64,000 bases of DNA from Acidobacteriota bacterium (GTDB lineage Bacteria; Acidobacteriota; Blastocatellia; UBA7656). Below the pieces are notes generated by a model. That model had not been told where the DNA came from, searched no databases, and saw nothing but the letters and a program-made list of their open reading frames with translations. The stretch covers positions 1 through 64,000 of the forward strand of contig JACQDB010000104.1 of the NCBI GenBank assembly GCA_016201275.1, given 5' to 3'. Made by a program: the position numbers and the translations under genes. Positions 1 to 7,499 of the stretch are shown piece after piece (within the stretch, counting starts at the first letter, position 1; each line of letters opens with the position of its first letter).

Positions 1-10
1 GTTTTTTTGC

Positions 11-280
11 AATCCCCCCAACGGCAGTTGGGGGATGCTTAAAGTCCAGCCTTGAGCCTCGGGCAAGGTTGGACTTTAAGCATCCCCCAACTGCCGTTGG
101 GGGGATTCGTTTCTCGTTGACAGCGTTGTCGTAGGTTGGACTTTAACCATCCCCCGATTGCCATCGGGGGGATTCGTTTATCGTAGGCGGCGTTTCGTAG
201 GTTGGGCTTTAACTATCCCCCGATTGCCATCGGGGGGATTGGCAAGCTCGGTTCGCCTCTGAAAAATGTACAAAGTCGAG
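11..280 (+). repeat. Composite hairpin-repeat element, copy 1
   Basis: Four palindromes of the form ATCCCCC-NNN-N4-NNN-GGGGGAT lie at about 13-33, 81-107, 150-174 and 215-239. They are joined by GTAGGTTGGACTTTAA-type linkers. The first unit is inverted relative to the next, with CTTGAGCCTCGGGCAAGG between them. The right end is GAAAAATGTACAAAGTCGAG. The stem bases change together (AAC with GTT, GAT with ATC), so pairing is kept. The same order of parts, reverse-complemented, is at 59956-60292. Confidence 0.85.
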
Positions 281-437
281 CTATGAACGAGTCTTTAATC
301 GGTTCGAGTTTCGCGAGGTCGAGCAGGGCGACGAGGTGCGAAGGCAGAAAAGCCGCGAAGAATTCCGCCGCCGCTTCGGGGTGCGAAAAGACTTCTTTGA
401 AAAAGCGGTCGTGCGGGTTGTGAATTTCGGTCATCAC
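213..437 (-). pseudogene. Rpn-family nuclease/transposase, N-terminal fragment
   Basis: The first ~52 residues read like the N-terminus of Rpn (PD-(D/E)XK recombination-promoting nuclease) proteins: NPHDRFFKEVFSHPEAAAEF, then a hydrophobic helix ending near KDSFI. Full-length members are about 300 aa; this frame stops after 74. The sequence from residue ~53 on (ARLCTFFRGE...) is read from the end of the composite repeat, whose boundary is at 280. The catalytic core is absent, so the product should be inactive. The reading frame upstream (to ~573) has no recognisable domain. Confidence 0.7.
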
Positions 438-558
438 AAAAACCTCTCAAACACGAAATCGTTTCACAGGCTTCGTCCGGCTTGTAGAAAAACAGGGATG
501 GCACGCCAACCGGAGCGACAGATTCAAGCCCTGCGGCCTGCAAAAACAATTTCATAAA

Positions 559-660
559 TAGAGCGTGTCGCATAAATGGATGCTTTGTCCAGATATTGTG
601 TGTGATGGCTTAACCACCTACAACATATGGGCAGTTTCTGGGATTCCGCGACACGCTCTA
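559..660 (-). mobile_element. MITE-A, copy 1 (~102 bp, TA-flanked)
   Basis: The ends are TAGAGCGTGTCGC and GCGACACGCTCTA, an exact 13-bp inverted repeat. The interior holds CCAGATATTGTG and CATATGGGCAGTTTCTG, shared with three other copies at 35453, 43473 and 50470 (all in the opposite orientation). No coding capacity. The TA at each end fits a TA target duplication as in IS630/mariner-type elements; that assignment is inference. Confidence 0.85.
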
Positions 661-694
661 AATAGCTGGCAGCGGCAAACGCATGGCTAAGGGG

Positions 695-1303
695 TTATCG
701 AGACAGCCGTTTCAGTGAACGCTTCAACACCGCTTGAATGGTGGTGTCGCCGTCTTCGCTGAGTGCCGCATTGACGGCGCGTTCGGCTACCGGTTTGGGA
801 TAGCCCAAGGCAATCAACGCCTCTACAGTGTCTTCTTTGATGGCCATATCGCTCAAGGCGGTTTGGACAGATACGGTCATCTCGCCTTCTTCAAAAACCA
901 TCTTGCCGAGTTTATCGCGCAATTCCACGACGACGCGCTCGGCAGTTTTTTTGCCGACTCCCGGAATCGCCGTCAAGCGTCCCAAATCGTTTTTGGTGAT
1001 GGCGGTAATCAATTCTGCCGAGGCCATGCCACTGAGCATGGTGATGGCGACCTTGGGGCCGATGCCGCTGACACTCAATAATTTCAGGAATAACTCTTTA
1101 TCGCGCAGCGAGGCGAAGCCGAATAATTGCAACGAGTCTTCGCGCACATGAGTATGAATTTTCAGCGACACCTCGGAACCCATTTCGCCCAGCCCATAAA
1201 AGGTGGTGATGGGAATGGTGACTTCATAGCCGACGCCATGAACATCCAAGATAATGCTGTTGGGTTGTTTGGCAATGAGTTTACCGGAAAGTTGGGCGAT
1301 CAC
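695..1303 (-). CDS. ruvA: Holliday junction branch migration protein RuvA
   Basis: RuvA binds Holliday junctions as a tetramer and loads the RuvB motor during recombination repair. The 202-aa product starts VIAQLSGKLIAKQPN at a GTG preceded by GGAGA seven bases upstream. A longer frame to 1363 adds 20 residues absent from the family. The OB fold covers residues ~1-62. Two helix-hairpin-helix motifs follow (GIGPKVAITMLSG and GVGKKTAERVVVEL, ~70-130). A flexible linker leads to the RuvB-binding domain III (~155-202). Length matches the family (~200 aa). ruvB and ruvC are not in the window. MITE-A lies 35 bp beyond the stop. Confidence 0.95.
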   Translation of the reverse strand: MIAQLSGKLIAKQPNSIILDVHGVGYEVTIPITTFYGLGEMGSEVSLKIHTHVREDSLQLFGFASLRDKELFLKLLSVSGIGPKVAITMLSGMASAELITAITKNDLGRLTAIPGVGKKTAERVVVELRDKLGKMVFEEGEMTVSVQTALSDMAIKEDTVEALIALGYPKPVAERAVNAALSEDGDTTIQAVLKRSLKRLSR

Positions 1304-1495
1304 ATTGACATCTCCGTTTCTATGTTTGCAAGCAGTGTACGCAAGCCCTTGCAGCAGTGTCAACGAGCGAGAAAACTATTGCCAAGCGGCAAGGAAAATT
1401 TATAATGTGGGGGAAGTGTTTTACCATCAGGTTGAACTGTCGTTAAATCACTTTGCCCCTTTGTTGCAACCCGCCCCATAGATTTCGAGGACATT

Positions 1496-2497
1496 ATGAT
1501 TCCGAAAAAGACGCGCCTGACGCTCAAGCGGGTGATGTGGGTCTTCATTCCTGCAGTGCTGGTGCTGGTGGTTGGCGTCGGCTCGCTGAGTTTTTATTTT
1601 ATCCATCGGTTGACGCATCCGGCGAAAACCCAGCTCTATGGTTCGCCACGCGATTTTCAAATCATCATGCAAAAACCCATCTGGTCGGACGAGAAATGGA
1701 AAAACTCGGATGGCACGCAAACCGTCGGATGGTTTTTGACGCAAGGCAAACCCGCGCCCGCCATTATTCTGTCGCACGCCTACGGCTCGAATCGTTCCGA
1801 TTTATTGACCCTCGGTGTCGAGTTGTACAAGGCCGGTTTTCACATCTTGATGTACGATATGCGCGGTCACGGCGAAAGCCCTGTCAACTGGTCGGGGTTG
1901 GGAACCTATGAAAAAGATGATCTGCTCTCGACCATCAAATTTCTGAAGGAGATGAAGACGGCTTCGGGAGAAGAGTTGGTGGATGGCCGCATCGGTTTGT
2001 ACGGCGTTGACCTGGGCGGTTACATCTCGCTGGTCGCGTCTTCACAAGAGCATATGGTGAAAGCCGTGGCGGTGGATTCGGTGTATCAGGATGTCTCGCA
2101 TTTTGTCAGTGGGCGATTAAAAAACATCGTCGGCGACAACAGCACTTCGGCTAACACCCTGGTGGATTCCAAATGGACGAAAGAGTTGACCGGCCTGACC
2201 ATGCAGATGTATCTGCTGCGCCGACAGGGCGACGATTCGGCCATCAATGCAGTGAACGCCGCCAGTCAAAAATTCCTCTTTATCAAAGGCAAAGATGCTT
2301 CGTTAGCGGCCAACACCACGCAGGAATTGTACGACCAAGCCAAAGGCAGCAAAGAGTTGATTGAAGTGGACAAGACGCGACAAGAGCGCCTTTATACAAC
2401 CGATTCCTCGGCTTACGACGCGCGCGTTGCCGCCTTCTTTAAGGAAGCGATTTTCGGCGTTGCCCCCAAACCCGTGGCCGTTGCCAAGGCCAAGTAA
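1496..2497 (+). CDS. Membrane-anchored alpha/beta-hydrolase-like protein, triad degraded
   Basis: The 333-aa product has one N-terminal membrane helix (~12-36), then an alpha/beta-hydrolase fold. Visible are the strand and oxyanion region PAIILSHAYGSNRSD (~88-102), YDMRGHGES (~120) and the nucleophile-elbow position GLYGVDLGGY (~168). Relatives there read G-x-S-x-G. Here Asp replaces Ser, as in dehalogenases and epoxide hydrolases, but no histidine follows in the last ~130 residues, so a working triad is doubtful. GAGG precedes the ATG. The next gene begins 79 bp downstream. It may be a non-catalytic binding protein; the substrate is unknown. Confidence 0.8.
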   Translation: MIPKKTRLTLKRVMWVFIPAVLVLVVGVGSLSFYFIHRLTHPAKTQLYGSPRDFQIIMQKPIWSDEKWKNSDGTQTVGWFLTQGKPAPAIILSHAYGSNRSDLLTLGVELYKAGFHILMYDMRGHGESPVNWSGLGTYEKDDLLSTIKFLKEMKTASGEELVDGRIGLYGVDLGGYISLVASSQEHMVKAVAVDSVYQDVSHFVSGRLKNIVGDNSTSANTLVDSKWTKELTGLTMQMYLLRRQGDDSAINAVNAASQKFLFIKGKDASLAANTTQELYDQAKGSKELIEVDKTRQERLYTTDSSAYDARVAAFFKEAIFGVAPKPVAVAKAK

Positions 2498-2576
2498 AGG
2501 GTTGAGCGTCGGTCCATCCTGTTGTCAAGAGTTCCTGTACCGTCAGCACTACAGGAACGGAAGCGAAGTTCATCTT

Positions 2577-2999
2577 ATGAATTACGAAACCAAAATGAAA
2601 GCTCGAAAACTGTTCTGGTACGCGCTGGTTTTGCTGATTGCCTCGCAGATGTTTACGGTCTTTGCGCGCTCCGCCGATAATTTTGGCAAAGGCTTGTTGA
2701 GCGCCATCACGTCTGCCTTTTTGGTGCTGCCGCTAGGAATTTTTTATCCGATACATCTGTTGATGAATTATTCGACGCCCAATCACTTGTCCGGCGAAAC
2801 CTATGCCGATATTTTATCCATCGTTTTTGCTTTTCTGTCGGCCTTCTCGTTGATTTACGGATCGCGGATTTACGCTCACGGCAAAGGCTATCACAACCTT
2901 GTCGGCTATCTGGGATTGCTGGGATTTTTTGGCATCATCATATTGCTGCTGCTCCAGGACAAAACCAAAACGCTGGCGATCAAACCCAAGTTATATTGA
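2577..2999 (+). CDS. Small four-helix membrane protein, unknown function
   Basis: The 140-aa product has four hydrophobic segments (about residues 10-28, 38-62, 78-95 and 108-125) and a basic tail (DKTKTLAIKPKLY). I do not recognise a family. I chose the ATG at 2577 because the longer frame (from 2361) overlaps the hydrolase gene and gives a low-complexity non-hydrophobic head. GGAACGGAAG lies upstream. It probably shares a transcript with the hydrolase-like gene. A strong hairpin follows at 3173-3227. Confidence 0.7.
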   Translation: MNYETKMKARKLFWYALVLLIASQMFTVFARSADNFGKGLLSAITSAFLVLPLGIFYPIHLLMNYSTPNHLSGETYADILSIVFAFLSAFSLIYGSRIYAHGKGYHNLVGYLGLLGFFGIIILLLLQDKTKTLAIKPKLY

Positions 3000-3172
3000 A
3001 CCATTCGTCGCTCGCCAATCGCTGAAGCGGATTGAGCATCAAAGGCGAACCGCTGTCCGCCACTTTCTGTGGCCTCCGTGTTGCTGCCAAACTGACGCGG
3101 CCACTCCGCTCTGCATCGTCGAAGCGGGCATAGCGCGCCGCCTGCTTAGGGAAACGGCAAAAAATAGCCCCT

Positions 3173-3227
3173 CGTTGAGAAGCGGTCTGTGACCGCTGGA
3201 CTGGCGGTCACAGACCGCTTCTCAACG
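3173..3227. terminator. Bidirectional hairpin between convergent genes
   Basis: CGTTGAGAAGCGGTCTGTGA pairs with its mirror before 3227, giving a stem of more than 20 bp. It sits between the 3' ends of convergent genes (2999 plus, 3260 minus), so it can terminate both. The flanks (AAAATAGCCCC and GGGGTTATATTTT) are also partly complementary, and the GTTGAG tip recalls the nested-palindrome family at 6642 and 19126. Confidence 0.65.
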
Positions 3228-3259
3228 AAAATTATGGGGTTATATTTTTTCCCCTTCCC

Positions 3260-4954
3260 TTACTTTCTCAACTGCACCCGCAAGGCATAAAACTCGCCTT
3301 GTTGGGCGATGAACTCCACAGTGAATCGCGGGTCGTTCATCAAGCCTTCCAGCCAGCGTTTTCGGGTGATGAAAATCACACTCGGGTACTGTTCCAACGG
3401 CGGCACCAGTTTATTCTGGTCTAACGCATTCAATACATCATCGTGATGACAGACGACGCGGCCTTGAGCATAAAAGACCGGGGCAAATTCTTTTAAGATG
3501 TAGAAGCCGATTTTTTCTTCCGGTCGCAACGCCTTTGCCGCCGCCAACGATAGCGTCTTCAAACTGATTTTCTCACTCAAGACGGGAAACAGTGCCGAGG
3601 TGCTGCCCAAAAGCAGACTGACGATGACCGCCGCTATGCCGCCCAGCAACTCGCGGCTTTTCCCTTTGACGCTGGCCCAAATCGCGACGCCTGCAAACGC
3701 TGTGGGCAACACCCAAAACACAATAGCTGCGCCAGTCATAGCCACGCCAACTTTGTTCAGATACCAGAAAAACCCTGCCACCAGCACCACGCTCACCCCC
3801 GCACTCAACCAGCCGCAGACCTTCATCATGCGCGTCTTTTCAGGCTGCAAAAACACTGTCAACTCCGCGCCTACAAGAATCGCCAGCGCCGGAAACACCG
3901 GCAGCAGATACCCCGGCAACTTCGATTCCGAAAGCGAAAAGAACACCAACGGAATCGCCAACCACACCCAGGCCAGCGTCAACACCGCGTCGCGTTCACT
4001 GGTGCGCGGTCGCAAAGCACGCAGGCGAAGCATTGCCGGAAACAAAAAAATCGCCCACGGCAAAATCCCGACAATGGCGATGAAAGTAAAAAAGTAGAAT
4101 GGCTGGGGATGACCGTAGGTGTTGGTCAAATAGCGTTTGAAATGTTGCTCAATGAAAAACTCCTGGATGAATTGCCAGCCGTGTTTCACGATCACCGGCA
4201 AAAACCAGGTAGCCGAAACCGCCAGCAAAACGCTCAGGTAAAGCGGCGCATATCGCCAACTAATAAAACGCAATCTTCCGGCGATGACCAAATAGGTCAA
4301 TAAAATCGCTACAACTAAAACTACGCCGACCAAGCCTTTTGCCAACAGCCCCAACCCCATAGCCGCAAAACACAAGGTCATATAACCAAATTCGGCTCGC
4401 CCTTTTGCCCGACTGGCTAGATAGCCCGCCAGTATCGCTATCGTCATCGTCGCCGTCAACGCCATGTCGGGCGTCGCGGCTCGCGCATAGACAATAAAAA
4501 TGGCACTGCTCAACAGCACCAGCGCCGTCAGCCTTGCCAATTGCGCCGAGACTGCACGCGACAACGCGAAGTACAGCGCCAGCACAGTCAGCGTTGCCAT
4601 AGCCCCGGAGGCAAAACGCGCGGCAAATTCATTGACCCCGAACAGATGATACGAAACCGTGGTCAACCAGTAATACAACACCGGTTTTTCAAACCACAGA
4701 CAACCACACAACCGCGTCGAAACATAATCGCCGCTGGTAAGCATCTCGCGTGCGACTTCCGCATAGCGCGGTTCGTCCGGCCCCAACAGCGCAATCTTTC
4801 CCGCGCCGAAAAAATAGAAAATGGCGGCTAACAAGAGCAGCGCCGCAACATCATAGCGCCAGCGCTTGGCAGAGTCCGCCCCCTCCTCTATGATTGCAAG
4901 GTTATTTTTTTGCGGCTGGTTCAATAACCAACGCCAAACTTGAGGAACTTTCAT
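3260..4954 (-). CDS. ArnT-like GT39-family glycosyltransferase
   Basis: The 564-aa polytopic protein belongs to the GT-C fold PMT/ArnT group, which moves sugars from polyprenyl-phosphate carriers to lipid A or protein on the outer face of the inner membrane. After a ~35-residue cytoplasmic head comes the first helix and the family motif GPDEPRYAEVAREML (~62-76), holding the acidic catalytic loop. CLWFEKPVLYYWL and about 11 further membrane helices follow, then a ~110-residue soluble C-terminal domain. AAAGGTG precedes the ATG. The acceptor cannot be told from sequence; a divergent sugar-type oxidoreductase gene starts 120 bp away. Confidence 0.85.
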   Translation of the reverse strand: MKVPQVWRWLLNQPQKNNLAIIEEGADSAKRWRYDVAALLLLAAIFYFFGAGKIALLGPDEPRYAEVAREMLTSGDYVSTRLCGCLWFEKPVLYYWLTTVSYHLFGVNEFAARFASGAMATLTVLALYFALSRAVSAQLARLTALVLLSSAIFIVYARAATPDMALTATMTIAILAGYLASRAKGRAEFGYMTLCFAAMGLGLLAKGLVGVVLVVAILLTYLVIAGRLRFISWRYAPLYLSVLLAVSATWFLPVIVKHGWQFIQEFFIEQHFKRYLTNTYGHPQPFYFFTFIAIVGILPWAIFLFPAMLRLRALRPRTSERDAVLTLAWVWLAIPLVFFSLSESKLPGYLLPVFPALAILVGAELTVFLQPEKTRMMKVCGWLSAGVSVVLVAGFFWYLNKVGVAMTGAAIVFWVLPTAFAGVAIWASVKGKSRELLGGIAAVIVSLLLGSTSALFPVLSEKISLKTLSLAAAKALRPEEKIGFYILKEFAPVFYAQGRVVCHHDDVLNALDQNKLVPPLEQYPSVIFITRKRWLEGLMNDPRFTVEFIAQQGEFYALRVQLRK

Positions 4955-5074
4955 GCACCTTTGCCTTATCTATACGAAGCCTAGCAAAGCTCTCAGTGTA
5001 GGGAGATGGCGCAGACCGGTCAAGCGTTTCACCAGCAATAGGCATACGGCAAAGCCGCTGTGGAGCAAGCATTC

Positions 5075-6028
5075 ATGAAAAGAGTTGCCGTCATCGGCAC
5101 GGGTCAATTCGGGCATCACCACGCCCGCGTCTATGCCGAAATGGATCATCTGCAACTGGTCGCGGTGTGCGACCTCAACGCCGCCAACGGGCAGGCGGTG
5201 GCGCAACAGTACCACGTCCCTTACGTTGCCGATTACCGCGAATTAATTGGCAAAGTGGATGCCGTCAGCCTGGCCGTGCCAACCATCGCGCATCATCAAA
5301 TCGCCTGCGACCTGTTGAGCAAGGGCATCGCCGTGCTGGTTGAAAAACCGCTGGCGCGCACCCTTGCCGAAGCCGACGAGATGATTGCCATCGCTCGACA
5401 ACAGCAGGTCGTATTGCAAGTCGGGCATCTCGAACGCTTCAATCCGGCAGTAAGCGCCGCCCGTCGCATTATCAACAAGCCGCGATTTTTTGAAGGCCAT
5501 CGCTTGAGCGTCTTCACGCCGCGCAGCTTGGACATAGACGTAGTGATGGATTTGATGATTCACGATTTGGATGTTGTGCTGTCGTTCACGCAAAGCGAAG
5601 TGACGGAAATCCGTGCCGCAGGCGTGCCGATACTGACGCCGAAAATTGACATCGCCAATGCACGCGTCGAATTTGCTAACGGCTGTGTGGCGAATTTAAC
5701 TGCCAGTCGCGTCTCTGCCGAGCGCGTTCGCAAGCTACGCTTTTTCCAACCCAATCAATACATTTCGATTGATTACGCCACGCAAGAAACCAACGTAGTG
5801 ACCGTCAATCATACGCCGCAAGGTCGCCCGGACTTTGCTATGCAGATGCTGACTGGCGAGCGCGACGAACCGTTGCGAATCGAAATCGAGTCGTTTCTGG
5901 CGGCATTAAACGGCGCGCCGGTTTTGACCAGTGGCGAAGATGGTCGCCGCGCTCTGGCACTGGCATTGGGCATAGTGGCCAAGATCAAAGAACACGCGGA
6001 AAAAATCGGCGTGCCGTTTGTTGGCTAA
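5075..6028 (+). CDS. Gfo/Idh/MocA-family NAD(P)-dependent oxidoreductase
   Basis: The 317-aa cytoplasmic enzyme has an N-terminal Rossmann fold, VAVIGTGQFGHHHARVY (residues 4-20), then the family hallmark VLVEKPLARTL (~88-98), where the Lys-Pro pair carries the catalytic lysine. The C-terminal alpha/beta domain includes VMDLMIHDLDVVLSF (~157-171), with the His-Asp of the active site. I placed the start at the ATG at 5075 because GGAG sits ten bases upstream; an in-frame GTG at 5060 would swallow that site. The divergent ArnT-like transferase suggests a nucleotide-sugar or envelope-sugar role, possibly like GnnA; this is inference. Confidence 0.85.
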   Translation: MKRVAVIGTGQFGHHHARVYAEMDHLQLVAVCDLNAANGQAVAQQYHVPYVADYRELIGKVDAVSLAVPTIAHHQIACDLLSKGIAVLVEKPLARTLAEADEMIAIARQQQVVLQVGHLERFNPAVSAARRIINKPRFFEGHRLSVFTPRSLDIDVVMDLMIHDLDVVLSFTQSEVTEIRAAGVPILTPKIDIANARVEFANGCVANLTASRVSAERVRKLRFFQPNQYISIDYATQETNVVTVNHTPQGRPDFAMQMLTGERDEPLRIEIESFLAALNGAPVLTSGEDGRRALALALGIVAKIKEHAEKIGVPFVG

Positions 6029-6157
6029 CTTCATGCGAAGGTCTTGCGGTGCGCGCCGCTGCAAGTTTCTGGCACTATTCTTTCGAGATAAAATTTCGCC
6101 AACCCTCAAATGCCAATGAAGCCTTTGACAATTTGAGATGACCATTTTCCGGCATCG

Positions 6158-6595
6158 TCAATCGCCCGATGGATGCCGAGACCCGAAGATTAAGGCATCA
6201 AGAGAGATTTTGCCGGGGCCTGCAAAAATCATCAGCAAAGCAACCGAGAGATAAGCTGCGGCTAGTTCGTAGGACGGTCCGCCGGAGAGCGCGACAAACG
6301 GTTGACCAGCTTTGAGGTGAACGCCGAAGATGGCAACCAACATATTGCAGGCGATTCCGAACGCCGCCAACGGCGTCAGCAAGCCGATGATCAAAGCCAG
6401 TCCGCCGCCGAATTCGCTCAACGTGGCCAAGGCTTGCAAGAACCCCGGAATGCCTGCATCCGACGGCATCCAACCAAAAGGTTTTTGCAGCTTTCCCCAG
6501 CCATGAAACATCAGGGCAGCACCAACGACGACACGAATTATCAACAAACCAATAGCCGCTCGTCCGCTGATAATATTGCCAAAAATTCTTTTCAA
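6158..6595 (-). CDS. DoxX family membrane protein
   Basis: The 145-aa protein has the four-helix DoxX layout: LLIIRVVVGAALMFHGWGKL (~12-32), a loop with a Pro-rich turn, LATLSEFGGGLALIIGLLTP, FGIACNMLVAIF and a C-terminal helix ending LMIFAGPGKISLD. A perfect AGGAGG lies 8 bases before a TTG codon (residue 7 of the longest frame), so I start there; an ATG at 6613 would begin on the ribosome site itself. DoxX proteins are often paired with MarR regulators and linked to redox or thiol stress. marR lies upstream on the same strand. The 270-bp gap holds a palindromic element and a MarR-type palindrome. Confidence 0.85.
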   Translation of the reverse strand: MKRIFGNIISGRAAIGLLIIRVVVGAALMFHGWGKLQKPFGWMPSDAGIPGFLQALATLSEFGGGLALIIGLLTPLAAFGIACNMLVAIFGVHLKAGQPFVALSGGPSYELAAAYLSVALLMIFAGPGKISLDALIFGSRHPSGD

Positions 6596-6641
6596 AATCG
6601 TACCCTCCTTCACCTATCTACTATCAAATCGCAGCATAAAA

Positions 6642-6762
6642 TATAGCGAATTTCATTTCCCTATGCCCACAACACCTGGTTGAGCGGCGGTCTCCGGCTG
6701 CCGCCAGGCGGCAGCCGGAGACCGCCGCTCAACCAATCGCACACCTTCCACAACCCGCTATA
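6642..6762. repeat. Nested-palindrome element B, copy 1
   Basis: The outer ends are TATAGCG and CGCTATA. Inside is a hairpin with perfect 29-bp arms (6677-6705 and 6707-6735) and one unpaired base, opening with TGGTTGAGCGGCGGTC. The same outer ends, the same flank words (CCCAC-N-ACAACA-N-CTGGTTGA) and a different but self-complementary core occur at 19126-19242. It lies between marR and doxX, so it may uncouple their transcription. Confidence 0.8.
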
Positions 6763-6845
6763 AGCGGAGTTGAGAGATGGTTTTTCCGTTATTTGGCCAT
6801 TCGGTAAAGCAAGAGCAATCGCCCCTCTCGCCAGTCAATCGTTTT

Positions 6846-6873
6846 CAGGATAGTCGTGATCACGACTATCCTG
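6846..6873. promoter_or_regulatory. Perfect 28-bp palindrome matching the marR operator
   Basis: CAGG-ATAGTCGT-GATC-ACGACTAT-CCTG is a perfect palindrome just past the marR stop. Its half-site ATAGTCGT also appears in the marR promoter (7365), where the second half matches 6 of 8 bases. Read as an operator, it could place doxX under MarR; read as a hairpin, it could end the marR transcript. It has no T-run. Confidence 0.55.
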
Positions 6874-6882
6874 GCAAAATTT

Positions 6883-7353
6883 TTATCGCAAATTGTCCCG
6901 CGCCATCTCTAACAACCGGATCAGAGTTTTCAATTGGCGCTCGCTCAGATGACCGATCTGCTGTTTATGCAAGCCCAGCATTTTGCGGTCAAGCTGTTTC
7001 AAAATCGCCAACCCCGCCGTGGTAATGCGGACGGTAATCACCCGCCGGTCTTGCGATTCCCGTTGCCGCAACACCAGACCGCGTTTTTCCAAACGGTCGA
7101 GCAAGCGCGTCACATCGGGATCGAATTTAATCAACCGCTGACTGATTTCGCGGCAGTTCAAGCCATCGGCTCCAGCGCCGCGCAGAATTCGCAAAACATT
7201 GAATTGCGCTGGCGTCAATTCCCTAGGCTTCAAATAGTCCGTGGCGCTGCGTCCCAAAGCGTCCGCCGTGCGTAAGATGTTCAAGACCGCTTCGGCTTCA
7301 AGACTGGCGAAATCCCGGTGCTGGTGAATTTCCTGTTTCAGTTTTCCGCTCAT
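6883..7353 (-). CDS. MarR family transcriptional regulator
   Basis: The 156-aa dimeric winged-helix repressor has an N-terminal dimerisation helix (~18-40), ELTPAQFNVLRILRGAG (~45-62), a recognition helix region around CREISQRLIKFDPDVTRLLD (~75-94) and a wing, LRQRESQDRRVITVRIT (~102-118). The C-terminal dimerisation helix follows. No cysteine pair typical of OhrR is visible, apart from one Cys near residue 67. Family members sense phenolics or oxidants and repress a neighbouring gene, here probably doxX downstream. Its own promoter carries an operator-like palindrome, so autoregulation is likely. The ATG falls almost at the predicted transcription start and lacks a ribosome site, so translation may be leaderless. 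Confidence 0.9.
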   Translation of the reverse strand: MSGKLKQEIHQHRDFASLEAEAVLNILRTADALGRSATDYLKPRELTPAQFNVLRILRGAGADGLNCREISQRLIKFDPDVTRLLDRLEKRGLVLRQRESQDRRVITVRITTAGLAILKQLDRKMLGLHKQQIGHLSERQLKTLIRLLEMARDNLR

Positions 7354-7361
7354 CGCTTTTT

Positions 7362-7390
7362 AATATAGTCGTTATAACAATCATCGTCAA
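7362..7390 (-). promoter_or_regulatory. marR promoter with operator in the spacer
   Basis: On the minus strand, TTGACG (7390-7385) and TATATT (7367-7362) are 17 bp apart, a near-consensus sigma-70 pair. The imperfect palindrome at 7365-7384 (ATAGTCGT-TATA-ACAATCAT) fills the spacer and overlaps the -10 box, the classic position for repression. The predicted start point (~7355) is two bases from the ATG at 7353. Confidence 0.65.
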
Positions 7391-7499
7391 GTAAATTGTT
7401 TACCAGTTGACATTTTTATTTTTAGCCGACAGCAACTTTTGCAGAGCCGCTTACGAGCAGGGATTGAAACGATCCGGCGATTGCGCTTATATTGACGCC

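Noticed and set aside
11-240. CRISPR-like array of regular repeats
   Set aside because: The repeated parts are GC-rich palindromes with variable stems, the orientation flips inside the array, spacers are conserved linkers, and no cas gene is present.
295-573. 92-aa frame upstream of the Rpn fragment
   Set aside because: It starts inside MITE-A and overlaps the Rpn fragment in another frame; composition is not protein-like.
7407-7412. TTGACA as the -35 box of the PMT-type gene
   Set aside because: No acceptable -10 box lies 16-18 bp downstream; the same bases also mark the far end of the open frame.
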